NCBI RefSeq assembly: GCF_000730605.1
Contig: NZ_BBIS01000017.1
Location: 124,001-188,000, forward strand
From: Pseudomonas monteilii NBRC 103158 = DSM 14164
Lineage (GTDB): Bacteria; Pseudomonadota; Gammaproteobacteria; Pseudomonadales; Pseudomonadaceae
Length of the DNA stretch: 64,000 nt
Direction: 5' to 3'
A program made the position numbers and the translations under genes. Shown one piece after another: positions 53,649 through 63,251 of the stretch. Positions within the stretch are counted from its first letter, which is position 1, and every line of letters starts with the position of its first letter. Below the pieces are notes generated by a model. It was given only the letters and a program-made list of their open reading frames with translations, searched no databases and was not told where the DNA came from.

Positions 53649-55168
53649 TACTTCAGCTTACCTCCGGTAAGGGCCCCAGCGCCCTTACCGCCTGCTTGGC
53701 CGGCGCTCTTGCTGCCATCTGAAAGCCCCTGGATGACGTGCCCGGCCCGAATCCCAACCCAGGTAAGGCTCGCAAGCCAAAAGCCCGGCAAGACCAGGAA
53801 CATCGTGCCCATGACGAACATCAGGAGCAGGTCGCCAAAGGCATTGTTCAACCCCACCAGCGGATCGAAGTTAGTGTGTGGCCGGTTCCAGCCGAAGCCC
53901 CACCCATAGAGCGCATCGAGGATGGTGCTGTCGATCCAGCGTGCGAGTTGGAACCAGAAATCGGTGAAGAACAGCGCGAATTGCACGACGCTGACGGTGA
54001 CGACCGTCTTCAGGTCATAGGTTCCGACGACCAGTACGAGCGGGATGCAGATGACCAGTGCCATCTTGAGCAAGGCAAGCACCATGGGCAGCGCCTGGCG
54101 CACCACGTCCATGGCGGGAAATGCGGCAAGTGCCCCGACCGCCATTCCTACATCCCCCGTGGCCCGCGTCACGATGTTCGGCAGGGTCTTGTCGATCTGG
54201 CCGCCGTAGTCGGTATAGACCGAACCCTGGTTGAGCTTCTGCTGTCGCGGTGACGCGATGGTACGGACCACCGAATCGTCCACCTCGGTACGGCTCAGGA
54301 ACCCGGCCCAGCCCGCCAAGCGATTCAACAGGCTGGGGTCCACCTGGCCCAGCAGCCGTGCCCGCAGGCCGTTGCTGCCATCGGCCCACCACTGCCTGCA
54401 GGTCGGGTAGCCGCCGCCACTGGCCACCTGCGCAAGCCCTGCGTCGCGGGTGTCGTCATAGGGCCATGACTCGCGCGCCGTGCTGGAACGGTAGCTGTCG
54501 TAGTAGCCGCCGGTATCCGTGAAAAACCTCGAACCGATCCAGGTCACGTCGTTCATTTGAGCGTCGTCCAGCTCCGGCCGCGCCATGAACAATTTAGCGC
54601 GTGCAGGTCCGTAGCAGTCGTGTGTGAAATCGGCCACTTCCTGAGCCAGAACCGGGTCATTGATGCGGGTAGCGTCGATCTCCATGCGCATCTGTCGCAG
54701 GTCTGTCCCGCACGGGATTGCCGCCACCGAGGCGCTGGTGACGGCGCGCGAGAGCGCGTGCATGAAGGCCCACCAGACCGGCACCTTGGCACTCTGGTTG
54801 TTGATGGTGCTGAAGGACTGGGACCAGCCGGTATCCGTGGGCTGCGGCACGTTGACCTGGCACTGGGCCGAGCGCGAGCTGTCGTACTGAATTGTGTTGA
54901 GGTCCACGTCGATGAAGGGGATGCCGGCGAACATCACCACCACGATGGCGACGAACACCCGGTTCTCGATGCGTGCGGCCGAGAGCACGCCCTTGTTGCC
55001 TTCGTCGGCACCTTCCGCACGGGCCTTAAGCCATTCCTGCACGATGATCGCCACGAAGGGCAGTGCGAATACCCCGCTGGATACCAGTACCGCCCAGATG
55101 CCGTTGTTGACGATCCAGGACACCAAGGTCAGGTAGTACTCCAGGTAGTCGGTTGTGAAAAGCGTCAT
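53648..55168 (-). CDS. traG: TraG-like mating-pair membrane protein
   Basis: A 506-residue inner-membrane protein with the TraG N-terminal domain found in ICE transfer systems. Several hydrophobic helices are visible near the N-terminus (IWAVLVSSGVFALPFVAIIV) and in the C-terminal third (VLALLKMALVICIPLVLVVG; LLLMFVMGTMFLVLPGFWLA). It stabilises mating pairs and links transfer to the envelope. Its stop codon TAG uses the last base of Tn5393 plus two bases of the target duplication, so the transposon did not change the protein. Confidence 0.88.
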   Translation of the reverse strand: MTLFTTDYLEYYLTLVSWIVNNGIWAVLVSSGVFALPFVAIIVQEWLKARAEGADEGNKGVLSAARIENRVFVAIVVVMFAGIPFIDVDLNTIQYDSSRSAQCQVNVPQPTDTGWSQSFSTINNQSAKVPVWWAFMHALSRAVTSASVAAIPCGTDLRQMRMEIDATRINDPVLAQEVADFTHDCYGPARAKLFMARPELDDAQMNDVTWIGSRFFTDTGGYYDSYRSSTARESWPYDDTRDAGLAQVASGGGYPTCRQWWADGSNGLRARLLGQVDPSLLNRLAGWAGFLSRTEVDDSVVRTIASPRQQKLNQGSVYTDYGGQIDKTLPNIVTRATGDVGMAVGALAAFPAMDVVRQALPMVLALLKMALVICIPLVLVVGTYDLKTVVTVSVVQFALFFTDFWFQLARWIDSTILDALYGWGFGWNRPHTNFDPLVGLNNAFGDLLLMFVMGTMFLVLPGFWLASLTWVGIRAGHVIQGLSDGSKSAGQAGGKGAGALTGGKLK

Positions 55169-55183
55169 GGCTCGGACCTCCCC

Positions 55184-55540
55184 TCAGCCCTGCATCAACA
55201 GGCTGGCTTCAAGCGCCACGATGGCAACGACGCCGGCGATCTCGCTGCGTACCAGGCGGCGCCGCGCTTGCGCGTCGTCCTCACGCGCAAGCAGCCGGCG
55301 ACGCATCCAGACCCAGCCGTAGGCCGTCGCGCCATACAGGCACAGCCGCCAGACCAGGAAGTAGCCCGCTGCTGCCGCCAGCCAACGCTCCCAGCCCGCG
55401 ACACTTCCGACGAGGTAGATGCCAACGATGTTGGCACCCACGGCGACGGCCGCGAGTACCATCGTCCACAGCAGCGCCTTCGCTGCGCGCCGGTTGAACA
55501 GCCAGCGCGGGCGCAGCCAGGCCGCACGCATCAGGCTCAT
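55184..55540 (-). CDS. Small ICE membrane protein
   Basis: A 118-residue protein with three to four hydrophobic helices (ALLWTMVLAAVAVGANIVGIYLVG in part, WLAAAAGYFLVWRLCLYGATAY, IAGVVAIVALEASLL). No domain is recognised. It overlaps the stop of the upstream PFL_4711-like gene by 4 bp and is followed 15 bp later by traG, so it belongs to the mating-pair operon. Confidence 0.75.
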   Translation of the reverse strand: MSLMRAAWLRPRWLFNRRAAKALLWTMVLAAVAVGANIVGIYLVGSVAGWERWLAAAAGYFLVWRLCLYGATAYGWVWMRRRLLAREDDAQARRRLVRSEIAGVVAIVALEASLLMQG

Positions 55541-56931
55541 GGCCGGCCTCCCGGATTGCCCTTCTGCAACTGATCGAGGCGGTCAGGCACCGGATCGCCT
55601 TCGTAGATGCCACGCGAGCCCGCCGCGCGCGTGCCGTGGCGCTGGATGATCGCCATGGGCGAGTTGTTCGCCAGCTCCCGGCGCAGCTCCAGCTCGGTCT
55701 TGAGGTTGCGAATCTCGCGATCGAGCGTGTCGCTCTCGTGGTTCACCGCCTCCACGGCGAGCTGGTTGGCCGCCACGTTGGGCTCCTTCTTGCCGGTCAG
55801 CAGCGTGCGTTGCAGCAGTAGCGCCTTCTCCAGCACCGACGCCAGCGCAACCTCGGACGCCAGGCGCTGCGACAGCAGGTGCTGGTCCGGTTCGTCGCGC
55901 AGTGCCTCGACCACGCCGCGCGTGATGGGCAGCGACGCGCTGCCGGCCTCCCGCAGGTTTTCGGGCGTCGTGTTCTTCGCCTTGGAGACCAGGTCCTGGA
56001 GCGCCTGCAGCTTGGCGTCGTACTCCTCCTGGATCAGGGGCGTCAGCCCGACGCCGGGCACCGTCTCCGTCTTGGTGCAGGCGTCGCAGGTGCGCTGCTC
56101 CTTCTCGCCGAGCACCCGTGTTGCCCACTCGATGGCCGCCTGCGGCGTGGTCCAGGTTTGGCACGACAGGCTCGTGCAACTGGCCGGAGCGATTGCCGAC
56201 GTGTCGGTCACCCCGCGGCCATTGACCAGGTTGTAGCCCGCGCGGGTGACGTCACCGACCACCTTGATCGCGGGCTGACCGGAGCCGCCGGCATTGCTTC
56301 CCCCGACCCAGGGCACGCCATCGTTGCCACGGCGCGTCTCGGCCTGCTCGATGGCCGAGACGGCATCCGTGCTCGAAACAGCGTCACGCAGCGCCAACCC
56401 CTCTGCCATCTGGCTCCAGCCGAGTTGGCCGCCAGCCGTTTCGGCCATCTTTTCGGCCATGGCGCGGCACGTCAGCTTCGAGCGGTCGAAATCCAGCCGC
56501 GCTTGCAGAACGCCGTTGGTGAGCAGGTTGTAGAGGCCTGGATCTGCACGCTGGATGATCAACGCCGGCAGGGACGCCACAGCACTCGTAGCACTCTGGA
56601 TCACCGAGGACATGATCTGCTGAAAGCCATTGGTGACACCGTTGAGTTGATTCTTCAACGTGGTCTGGATGCTCATGTCGCCGCAGATCAGATTGCTGTT
56701 CCAGCCGACACCCACGCCGAGCGAGCGCATGCCGGCTGCGCGGCCCATCGAAACGGCGCTGCCGCCGCCGATGGAGTACATGACGTCATCGCCGATGACG
56801 TTGCCGCTGGTCTGGTAGCCCAGTTGGCCCCAGGCCACGCCGCTTGCCAGAACCAACGCGCCGGTAAGCGCCAAACAGATCCTCTTGCCACGAGCCGGTG
56901 GGGAGAACTGCATAGAGTCGGAACGCTTCAT
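55537..56931 (-). CDS. ICE conjugation protein, PFL_4711/TIGR03755 type
   Basis: A 464-residue secreted protein with a signal peptide (residues about 14-36, ICLALTGALVLASGVAWG) and then a periplasmic domain with paired cysteines (SNLICGDMSIQ, KLTCRAMAEK, ASCTSLSCQTW, RTCDACTKTE). The C-terminal third is helical and coiled. Together with the next two upstream genes it corresponds to TraU/TraW/TrbC-like mating-pair formation proteins in other systems. The specific family name is from recall of gene order. Confidence 0.78.
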   Translation of the reverse strand: MKRSDSMQFSPPARGKRICLALTGALVLASGVAWGQLGYQTSGNVIGDDVMYSIGGGSAVSMGRAAGMRSLGVGVGWNSNLICGDMSIQTTLKNQLNGVTNGFQQIMSSVIQSATSAVASLPALIIQRADPGLYNLLTNGVLQARLDFDRSKLTCRAMAEKMAETAGGQLGWSQMAEGLALRDAVSSTDAVSAIEQAETRRGNDGVPWVGGSNAGGSGQPAIKVVGDVTRAGYNLVNGRGVTDTSAIAPASCTSLSCQTWTTPQAAIEWATRVLGEKEQRTCDACTKTETVPGVGLTPLIQEEYDAKLQALQDLVSKAKNTTPENLREAGSASLPITRGVVEALRDEPDQHLLSQRLASEVALASVLEKALLLQRTLLTGKKEPNVAANQLAVEAVNHESDTLDREIRNLKTELELRRELANNSPMAIIQRHGTRAAGSRGIYEGDPVPDRLDQLQKGNPGGRP

Positions 56932-56940
56932 CGCGGCACC

Positions 56941-57888
56941 TCAAAGGAAATCAACGCTGCCAAGGAACACCTGTCCACGGCGTTCGCAGCAGGCATACGG
57001 CCGCCACAGCGCCCAGGCGTAGTCGCCTTGCTGGGCCTGAGTCAGGAAGCCGGTGCGTGGGAAAACCGTGCAGGACGAGGACAGGACGGGCGTGAGTTCC
57101 TGCCACTTGCCAGTCGAGGCATCACCCTCCATCAGCGCGCTGGCGGGCCAGTAGCCATCGCGGGCATTGGCAAGCAGCGGCTGGTACACGTGCAACTGCC
57201 CGCGGCGCGTGACGACATCGCCCGCACGCTGGGCCACCACGGCTCCCGATTTGTGGTCGTCGGTCTGGTGCAGGAAGCCGCCGCGGGGATACACGTTGCC
57301 CCAAAGGTTCATCGTGGTGCGTGCGCCGACCTCGCGCATGCCGGGAATCAATGCCTCCGGGTAGGCCATCTCGGGCACGTTGTAGCGCCAGGCAAGCGTG
57401 TCCAAGGTGCTGAGCAGATACGGCATGAATGCCGTTCCCGCGCCCTCGCAGAAGTAGCCCGAGGACGAAACAAACTGGTTGAACACCTCGACGCCGGGAT
57501 GGCCGATCACGTCGGCGTTCTTGAATTTCGCGAGATTGTTTTCGTGATCCTCGTTCGTCGTTCCATCGCCGCCCGCTTGGGCGGACGGGTTGGCCGTACT
57601 CATCGCCCGGACTTCGACCCACGGGTTCTCGCCCGTGTTGCTGTAGCTGGAGACGACCGCATCGGGGATGTAGTGGCGCACCTTGACAGAGGTGCGCACC
57701 GTGCAGCCTCCCCAGGTGCAGTAGAGCCAGTAGCAGATACCCACCACCCGGTACTCCAAGCAATCGGGCGAGGCCACCGAGGCAACGATGGCGGTGGTGT
57801 TCAAGGCGTAGCTACCCGTGGCGCTGAGCAGCAGCAAGGAAGCCACGCCAGCCCGCATGCGGCGCATAAGGTCGAATGGCCTCGTCAT
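56941..57888 (-). CDS. ICE conjugation protein, PFL_4710/TIGR03756 type (TraU-like)
   Basis: A 315-residue exported, cysteine-rich protein. A signal peptide covers about residues 1-29 (MRAGVASLLLLSATGSYA). The body has many cysteines (DCLEYRVVGICYWLYCTWGGCTV, ending CCERRGQ), like TraU family proteins that form disulfide-bonded mating-pair components. Start ATG 57888 overlaps the upstream stop as ATGA; the frame to 58008 adds non-homologous residues. The DsbA-like protein at 59166 may fold it. Confidence 0.82.
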   Translation of the reverse strand: MTRPFDLMRRMRAGVASLLLLSATGSYALNTTAIVASVASPDCLEYRVVGICYWLYCTWGGCTVRTSVKVRHYIPDAVVSSYSNTGENPWVEVRAMSTANPSAQAGGDGTTNEDHENNLAKFKNADVIGHPGVEVFNQFVSSSGYFCEGAGTAFMPYLLSTLDTLAWRYNVPEMAYPEALIPGMREVGARTTMNLWGNVYPRGGFLHQTDDHKSGAVVAQRAGDVVTRRGQLHVYQPLLANARDGYWPASALMEGDASTGKWQELTPVLSSSCTVFPRTGFLTQAQQGDYAWALWRPYACCERRGQVFLGSVDFL

Positions 57889-58331
57889 GGCTGGGTCCTC
57901 CGACGCTGCTCGATGCGCGCGACAGCGCGGGCCACATCCGGCTCGCCATAGACCACGTAGCGCTGATCCACCACGACAGCCGGGATGCTGGTGATGCCCA
58001 GGCTCCATGCGTCGGTGACGCCCTGGTATGCGGAAGCGATGCGGCGCTGTAGGTCGGCGCCGCCTTGGTTCAGCCGACGCTTGACGGTGGCCGCCGCCTG
58101 TTCGGGGGCGGCGGGCAGTTCCGCAGAAAGCTCCGCTTCAATCCGGCGGGCTTCGTCCAGCTCGATCAGCCGCTCGCCGCCCATGGTCTTGACCGGGTGG
58201 TGGCTGTCGGTGACGACCAGTACGTCGGCTGCGAAGGTGACGGGGCTGAACACGGCCAGGGACGCCGGCAGCGCCACGACGAGACCAAGGGTTCGCCAGC
58301 CCGACGCGAACGTGGAAAAGGATGCCGGCAT
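57885..58331 (-). CDS. ICE conjugation protein, PFL_4709/TIGR03757 type (TrbC/TraW-like)
   Basis: A 148-residue exported protein with a signal peptide (about 1-35, ending VTFAADVLVV) and a thioredoxin-like fold: VVTDSHHPV near the start and GITSIPAVVVDQRYVVYGEPDV near the end, where SIPAVV is the cis-proline position. It lacks a CxxC pair, so it is probably structural. First gene of the tight cluster 57885-55184-traG; a terminator at 58442 separates it from radC. Confidence 0.8.
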   Translation of the reverse strand: MPASFSTFASGWRTLGLVVALPASLAVFSPVTFAADVLVVTDSHHPVKTMGGERLIELDEARRIEAELSAELPAAPEQAAATVKRRLNQGGADLQRRIASAYQGVTDAWSLGITSIPAVVVDQRYVVYGEPDVARAVARIEQRRRTQP

Positions 58332-58441
58332 GTCGCGTGCCCCGAAAGTTGATCAGGGCCATAGTCAAACGCGAACCCGATGCCACCCCAACAAACAATG
58401 CGCATCGCGGGCTGCCCGCATACCTGCTTGTCCCGGGCCAT

Positions 58442-58465
58442 AAAAAAACGGAGGCCGAAGCCTCC
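58442..58465 (-). terminator. Rho-independent terminator after radC
   Basis: On the minus strand: GGAGGC, TTCG loop, GCCTCC, then a run of seven T residues, 28 bp after the radC stop. The mating-pair genes beyond it therefore need their own promoter or readthrough. Confidence 0.9.
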
Positions 58466-58492
58466 GCGAGGATCAATGAAGCAATGCGACCG

Positions 58493-58987
58493 TTACAGCA
58501 GGCCTGACTCCGCAAAGGAGAACGGGGAACCTTGGCCTACGATGATGTGATCCAGTACCCGTACATCGATGAGCGCCAGCGCGGCCTGCAGTTGCTGGGT
58601 CAGCACACGATCCGCGCTCGACGGCTCGGAGATGCCCGAGGGGTGCTGGTGCGCGAAGATCACCGCGGCGGCGTTCAACTCCAGCACACGCTGTACGACG
58701 ACACGTGGATAAACAGAAGTCGAGTTGATCGTGCCCCTGAACAATGGCTCGTAGGCCAGCACCTGGTGCATGCTATCCAGGAACACAGCGGCGAATATCT
58801 CGTTGGGTTCAGCGACCAGTTTCACGCGCAGATAGTCCCGCACGGCGGCCGGCTGGCTGAGGCATGGTCCAGCTTTGAAGATCCGTTTTTCCAGCAGCAC
58901 GATGGCCTGCTGGATGATCCAGTCTTCGTGCTGGGCAGCTACGGCGGAAAGCGACTCCACACAGGAGTCATTGATGGCGAAAGACAT
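58493..58987 (-). CDS. radC: RadC-family JAB-domain protein
   Basis: A 164-residue RadC-type protein with a JAMM metal motif in FAHQHPSGISEPSSADRVL. These proteins are common on ICEs and plasmids and are thought to take part in DNA processing rather than classical repair. Start at MSFAIND (near 58987) has GGAGG upstream; the frame to 59068 is too long for the conserved start. It lies 178 bp downstream of the DsbA-like gene. Confidence 0.85.
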   Translation of the reverse strand: MSFAINDSCVESLSAVAAQHEDWIIQQAIVLLEKRIFKAGPCLSQPAAVRDYLRVKLVAEPNEIFAAVFLDSMHQVLAYEPLFRGTINSTSVYPRVVVQRVLELNAAAVIFAHQHPSGISEPSSADRVLTQQLQAALALIDVRVLDHIIVGQGSPFSFAESGLL

Positions 58988-59165
58988 GGCGAACCTCCAG
59001 ACGGTGAGATCGGAGGGCGCGCGCCCCCGAGGGCAAGCCCTCCTGGGGATGAGAATGAAAAGATGCATCCATCACCGCGATTGCGGTGACCGTTCGCGGC
59101 CAGGATGCAAGGCGAACGAGTCGCGGTCAGCGCAGAGGACTGCGCCGTAGCCTTGAAGACCGGGG

Positions 59166-59930
59166 CTACCTGGGCATGTCGCCGACGACGTCGGCAGGCA
59201 TTTCGGATGTGGGTGTGCTGGTCGGACCCTCAGCCGCCAGCATGTCCATGGCTGACAGCAAGGCATCGCCCTCGATCGGCCCCTGCAGCAGGATGGCCTG
59301 GCCCGTTTGGCGATCGAGCAGGCGCAGCGACGGCGTGGCGGTTACGCCGCTCTTGGTGGCTTCCGCAGCCTGGGCGCGGATAGCCGCACTGGGCCTTTCG
59401 CTTGCCATGCACTGCTCGCTGGCTGGCGTCGATTCGGGGTACCGCAAGCCATCGGGCAAGCCCTGGCCGCCGCTGCGCGTGTGGGCATAGACCCATTCGA
59501 TCGCCTGCCAGAACGCGACATGCCCACCTGCTTCGGCAGCGCATTCCACTAGGCGTGCCTCGGCTGACGCGGCCGGCTCGTGCTCGGCCAGCGGCTGGTG
59601 GTGCCATTGCAGCGCCACGTCGGTGTTGTTGCCGATCCACCGCTTGAGCTGCGGGAAATACTCCCGGCAGAACGGGCACTCCAGGTCGGCATAGAGCGTC
59701 AGCGTGAAACGGCCTTTGGGGTTGCCCATTAGCCAGGGCGGCCCGGCCACCGGTGCCATGCTGACCGGCGTGGGCGGCTGCGGCGGGGATTCGCCGGGCG
59801 ACCTTGACACAAGCCAGATCAGCAGCAGCGCGACCAGCACAGCAGCCAATGCCCAGGGCCAGCGGGGCCGCCCGTTGCGGCGGCGGAACGCCTGGACCTG
59901 CATCGGAATGGAAGGACGTTTCTGTTCCAT
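59166..59930 (-). CDS. DsbA/DsbC-like thiol oxidoreductase of the ICE
   Basis: A 254-residue membrane-anchored periplasmic thioredoxin-fold protein. A single N-terminal helix (about 24-42, WALAAVLVALLLIWLVS) precedes a DsbA-type domain with active site ECPFCREYF (Cys-Pro-Phe-Cys) and cis-proline in GVTATPSLRLL. It probably forms disulfides in the cysteine-rich mating-pair proteins encoded just downstream. It starts 13 bp after traC on the same strand. Confidence 0.88.
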   Translation of the reverse strand: MEQKRPSIPMQVQAFRRRNGRPRWPWALAAVLVALLLIWLVSRSPGESPPQPPTPVSMAPVAGPPWLMGNPKGRFTLTLYADLECPFCREYFPQLKRWIGNNTDVALQWHHQPLAEHEPAASAEARLVECAAEAGGHVAFWQAIEWVYAHTRSGGQGLPDGLRYPESTPASEQCMASERPSAAIRAQAAEATKSGVTATPSLRLLDRQTGQAILLQGPIEGDALLSAMDMLAAEGPTSTPTSEMPADVVGDMPR

Positions 59931-59943
59931 GGCGTTCTCCGTC

Positions 59944-62811
59944 TTACGACAGTTCCAAGGCCGGCGACTCGATGCCGCGCGCCTGGTCGATCTTCTCGGC
60001 CACCTTGAAGGCCGCTTCCAGTTCGGTGCAGCCGTAGTGCTGCATGAGCTGGTAGCGCTCGGCCTTCTCTTCGGGTTCGGTCTGCGCCAACGCCAAGTAC
60101 AGGCTGGGCGGCACGGCGCGGAACAGCACTTCCATGCTCTTGGAAAGGATGACGCCCTCGGTGAACTTGCCCGCTTCTTTGCGCGCCGAGAGCATCAGCG
60201 CTTTCTGCGCGGGCGAGAGTTCGCGGAAGCGTGCAATCTTCTCGACCTCATCGGGCGGCATCGACAGGCAGATCCACCACTCAATCATGTTGAGCATGGG
60301 CTCCGCGGCACGCGGCAGATCGTCGATATTTTGTGTAGCCAGCCAGAACCAGGCCCCTAGCTTGCGCCACATTTTTGTAATTTTTACAACGTAGGGCGCA
60401 AGCAGCGGGTTCTTCGTGATGATGTGGCCTTCGTCGGTCACATTGATGATCGGACGGCCCAGGTACTGGTCGCGCTCGGCGATGTTGTTCACCGTGCTGA
60501 TCAGGCTGATGTAGGCGATGGAGAGCTGCGCGTTGTAGCCCTCCCGGGCATAGGTCGCGAGATCCACCAGCGTGATGTCGGCCTCGGGCCACGGCGTGCC
60601 ATCGCGATCGAACATCTCGCCGTCCGTGCCTTGGCAGAACATGTCCATCGCGTCCGCCATCTCCAGCAGCCGCACGCGCCGCATCTCGGGCAGCGTCGGG
60701 TCCTGGCCGCGCGTGCGCAGCGCGTTGCGCACGTCGCGCGTGAGCACCGTGCGTTTCTCGGCCACGCAGTGCTCGGCGGCATCGAGGATGCACTGGCGGA
60801 TCAGCGAGCGATCGGCCCGCGTCATCCGGGCTTCTTCCTTGTCCTCGCCGCCTGTGATCATCAGCCGTGCCGTGATCTCCAGTTCACCCAGCACGTCGCG
60901 CTGCTCGTCCTCCTCCATGACCGAGGAATCGGCTGGCAATTCTTCATCCAGTGCATCGGCATCAAGCGTCTGCACGTTGCTGGGCGTTTCGATCAGCCGG
61001 CGAGCGTCGGCGAACGGCGCCAGGCTGATGCCCGAGCCAGGAGCCAGCTTGACCCGGTTCACGGTCAGACCCAGGCGCTTTGCGAAGTCGCTGAACAAGC
61101 CAAAGCTGTTGCCGGCTTCCACGATGAACAGCCGCGGCCGGTAGATGGCCGTGACCTGGTTCAAGAGGTTGTTGAGCGTTGCGCTCTTGCCCGAGCCGGT
61201 GGGGCCGAACAGGAACAGATGGGCGTTCATCTGCCTGTCCAAGCGGTTCAGTGGATCAAACGTGATCGGCCCGCCGCCGCGGTTGAAGAACGTGTTGCCC
61301 GGATGACCCGTACCCTGGCTGCGACCCCACGCCGGCGAGAGATTCGCCACATGCTGGGCGAACATCAGTTGGGTGAACCAGTTCCGTCGATCTTGCGCAG
61401 GGTTGTAGCAGCACGGTAGCCAGCGCAGGTAGCTGTTGAGCGGCGCGACTTCATCGTCCTCGCGCACAGGCTGCAACCCCGCGTTGAGCATCACGTTGGC
61501 GAGGTCCAGACCGCGCCTGTCAAGTTCGGCTTCATCGCGTCCGCGCAGATAGAAGGCCAGCGTGCCGCGGTAGAGCTTGTGCGCGCTGCCGATGAGCGAG
61601 CGTGCCTCCTGCACATCCTTGAGCGTTTGTTCCGATGCCAGTGTTTCGCCGACAGCCTTCTTCGCCAGGTGATTCAGGTGCGATTCGAGGATGTCCTGGG
61701 GCGTCGCCACCATGGTCAGACACATCGTGGTGTCTTCGGGCATCTGATCGAAAAGCGTGTTGATAGCGTCCCCCTTGCGGGTTTCGCCGGTCAGGTGCCC
61801 CGTACCGGGCGGCATGCGTAGCCGGTCGGTGACCAGTACGCGATGCGGCATACCGTCAAAGTACCAGGTGCCGTGCTCGGCATCGGAGCGAGGCTGACCG
61901 AAGAACAGCCGTTGACTGAAGTCCCGACCACTCGCCAGCTCAATCTCACCTTCCTCCACCTCGTCGGGATAGCGGGCCAGCGCATAGAAGCGCTCTCGCT
62001 CCTCAGCGCCGGGCCCGAGCATCGTGGGGCGTGGGTTGAACCAACGCAGCAGCCAGTCGTGAACATCGGCCGCGACCATGCGCCGGGCCTGGATGCCGGC
62101 GTTCGCCAAGCCGCCGCAGAGGCGATCGCAGACGATGTTCAGCATTTGCTCGGGTGTCTGGCCGCGGCGGTTCGCCTGCCCGGCGGCCCGGCGATAGACC
62201 ACCATGCGCACGCGCCGCGTCTGGCCGCGCCAGCGCAACCGCGTGACCACCGTATCCTCGAACAGTCCGCCGGGCTTGGCCACCGCGCGCAGGTGGTGGC
62301 CAAAGAAGCGGAGGTAGAACTCGGTGAAGGCCGTGCTGCGGGCGCGCGGCTGCACGTAGTCGCGTAGCGTCTGCATGTACTGGTCGAAGCTGGGCTCGTC
62401 CTGTGCATAGAGCTGGAGCACCCACGGGTTCTCATCCAGCTCATCGAACGAGTCCTGGAGCGCGTTTTCGAGCGCATCGCGGGCATGAGCGAGCCAGCCC
62501 GGTTCCCGACCTTCGGTGCCTAGCGGGACCAGTTCGTAGAAGGCCGCGACCGATTGCCCGTCCTCCAGCAGCATGGACTTCGACGGCGGCAGGAACTCCA
62601 CCCACGGCAGCAGCTCCGCGAATGACTGCGCAACGTCGTACATCGCCTGCTCGTCCGCCACGGTCGCCGGCCTGCGGCCCTGGACCGTCGCTCCGGGTTC
62701 GGCAATGCCGGCCTGGCGCAACGCCTCGACGTGGCGCTGCCAGCCGTCCGGCTGCTCGTCATTGCCACCATCGGATGCAGCCAGCTTCGGCCAGGGGAGT
62801 TTCCAGCGCAT
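59944..62811 (-). CDS. traC: Conjugative transfer ATPase TraC/VirB4
   Basis: A 955-residue ATPase that energises the type IV secretion channel. Walker A is in FLFGPTGSGKSATLNNLL; the downstream DEGHIITKNPLL holds the Walker B-like acidic pair, and WLATQNIDDLP is the usual VirB4 motif. The first third is the TraC-F-type N-terminal domain. The start ATG 62811 overlaps the upstream lipoprotein stop as TGATG. It corresponds to PFL_4706/TIGR03744 in this ICE class. Confidence 0.94.
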   Translation of the reverse strand: MRWKLPWPKLAASDGGNDEQPDGWQRHVEALRQAGIAEPGATVQGRRPATVADEQAMYDVAQSFAELLPWVEFLPPSKSMLLEDGQSVAAFYELVPLGTEGREPGWLAHARDALENALQDSFDELDENPWVLQLYAQDEPSFDQYMQTLRDYVQPRARSTAFTEFYLRFFGHHLRAVAKPGGLFEDTVVTRLRWRGQTRRVRMVVYRRAAGQANRRGQTPEQMLNIVCDRLCGGLANAGIQARRMVAADVHDWLLRWFNPRPTMLGPGAEERERFYALARYPDEVEEGEIELASGRDFSQRLFFGQPRSDAEHGTWYFDGMPHRVLVTDRLRMPPGTGHLTGETRKGDAINTLFDQMPEDTTMCLTMVATPQDILESHLNHLAKKAVGETLASEQTLKDVQEARSLIGSAHKLYRGTLAFYLRGRDEAELDRRGLDLANVMLNAGLQPVREDDEVAPLNSYLRWLPCCYNPAQDRRNWFTQLMFAQHVANLSPAWGRSQGTGHPGNTFFNRGGGPITFDPLNRLDRQMNAHLFLFGPTGSGKSATLNNLLNQVTAIYRPRLFIVEAGNSFGLFSDFAKRLGLTVNRVKLAPGSGISLAPFADARRLIETPSNVQTLDADALDEELPADSSVMEEDEQRDVLGELEITARLMITGGEDKEEARMTRADRSLIRQCILDAAEHCVAEKRTVLTRDVRNALRTRGQDPTLPEMRRVRLLEMADAMDMFCQGTDGEMFDRDGTPWPEADITLVDLATYAREGYNAQLSIAYISLISTVNNIAERDQYLGRPIINVTDEGHIITKNPLLAPYVVKITKMWRKLGAWFWLATQNIDDLPRAAEPMLNMIEWWICLSMPPDEVEKIARFRELSPAQKALMLSARKEAGKFTEGVILSKSMEVLFRAVPPSLYLALAQTEPEEKAERYQLMQHYGCTELEAAFKVAEKIDQARGIESPALELS

Positions 62812-63251
62812 CAGTAGTCCTCCACGCGCTCGCCCGGCATGGCGTACTGCACACGCTGGTACAGGGGAAAGACCGTCGTGTAGCCCGGAACCGGCACGGG
62901 ATCGGTGCCCGCCAGGTGCGGGTACACATACATGACAAGATCGGGGTTCGGCAGGCGGTGGAACTGGCGATAGACCTCGTTGCGCGCCGTGCGCGTGTAG
63001 CGCATCTGCTCGGTGGGCGCGGCCTCCACGTCGGCCTCGGTCAGCGTCCGGCGCAGGCTCTGGCGTGCATCGAGCAATTGCCTGCGCGCCACCTGGCCGG
63101 CGCCACCACCCCCGTCACCGGCGTTCTGCTGCCAGATGTCCATCATCGTGCTGTCGCCGTGGGGGAGCAGCTTTTCCTTGCTGGTGGCACAGCCGCCGAG
63201 CACCGCGACGGCGAGGGCCAGCGCCAGGGCCTTATTCAAGTTCGAGAGCAT
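62811..63251 (-). CDS. Conjugative transfer region lipoprotein (TIGR03751-like)
   Basis: A 146-residue lipoprotein: signal helix ALALALAVAVLGGC with the lipobox LGG-C at Cys21, then a soluble domain ending in HLAGTDPVPVPGYTTVFPLYQRVQYAMPGERVEDY (in parts). It sits between the TraB-like and TraC genes, where VirB7/TraV-type outer-membrane lipoproteins are found. Start ATG 63251 lies 20 bp inside the previous gene. Confidence 0.85.
   Translation of the reverse strand: MLSNLNKALALALAVAVLGGCATSKEKLLPHGDSTMMDIWQQNAGDGGGGAGQVARRQLLDARQSLRRTLTEADVEAAPTEQMRYTRTARNEVYRQFHRLPNPDLVMYVYPHLAGTDPVPVPGYTTVFPLYQRVQYAMPGERVEDY

Noticed and set aside
53648..55168. Interruption of traG by Tn5393
   Set aside because: Reconstruction of the pre-insertion junction from the TACTT duplication shows the same TAG stop, so the gene is not truncated.
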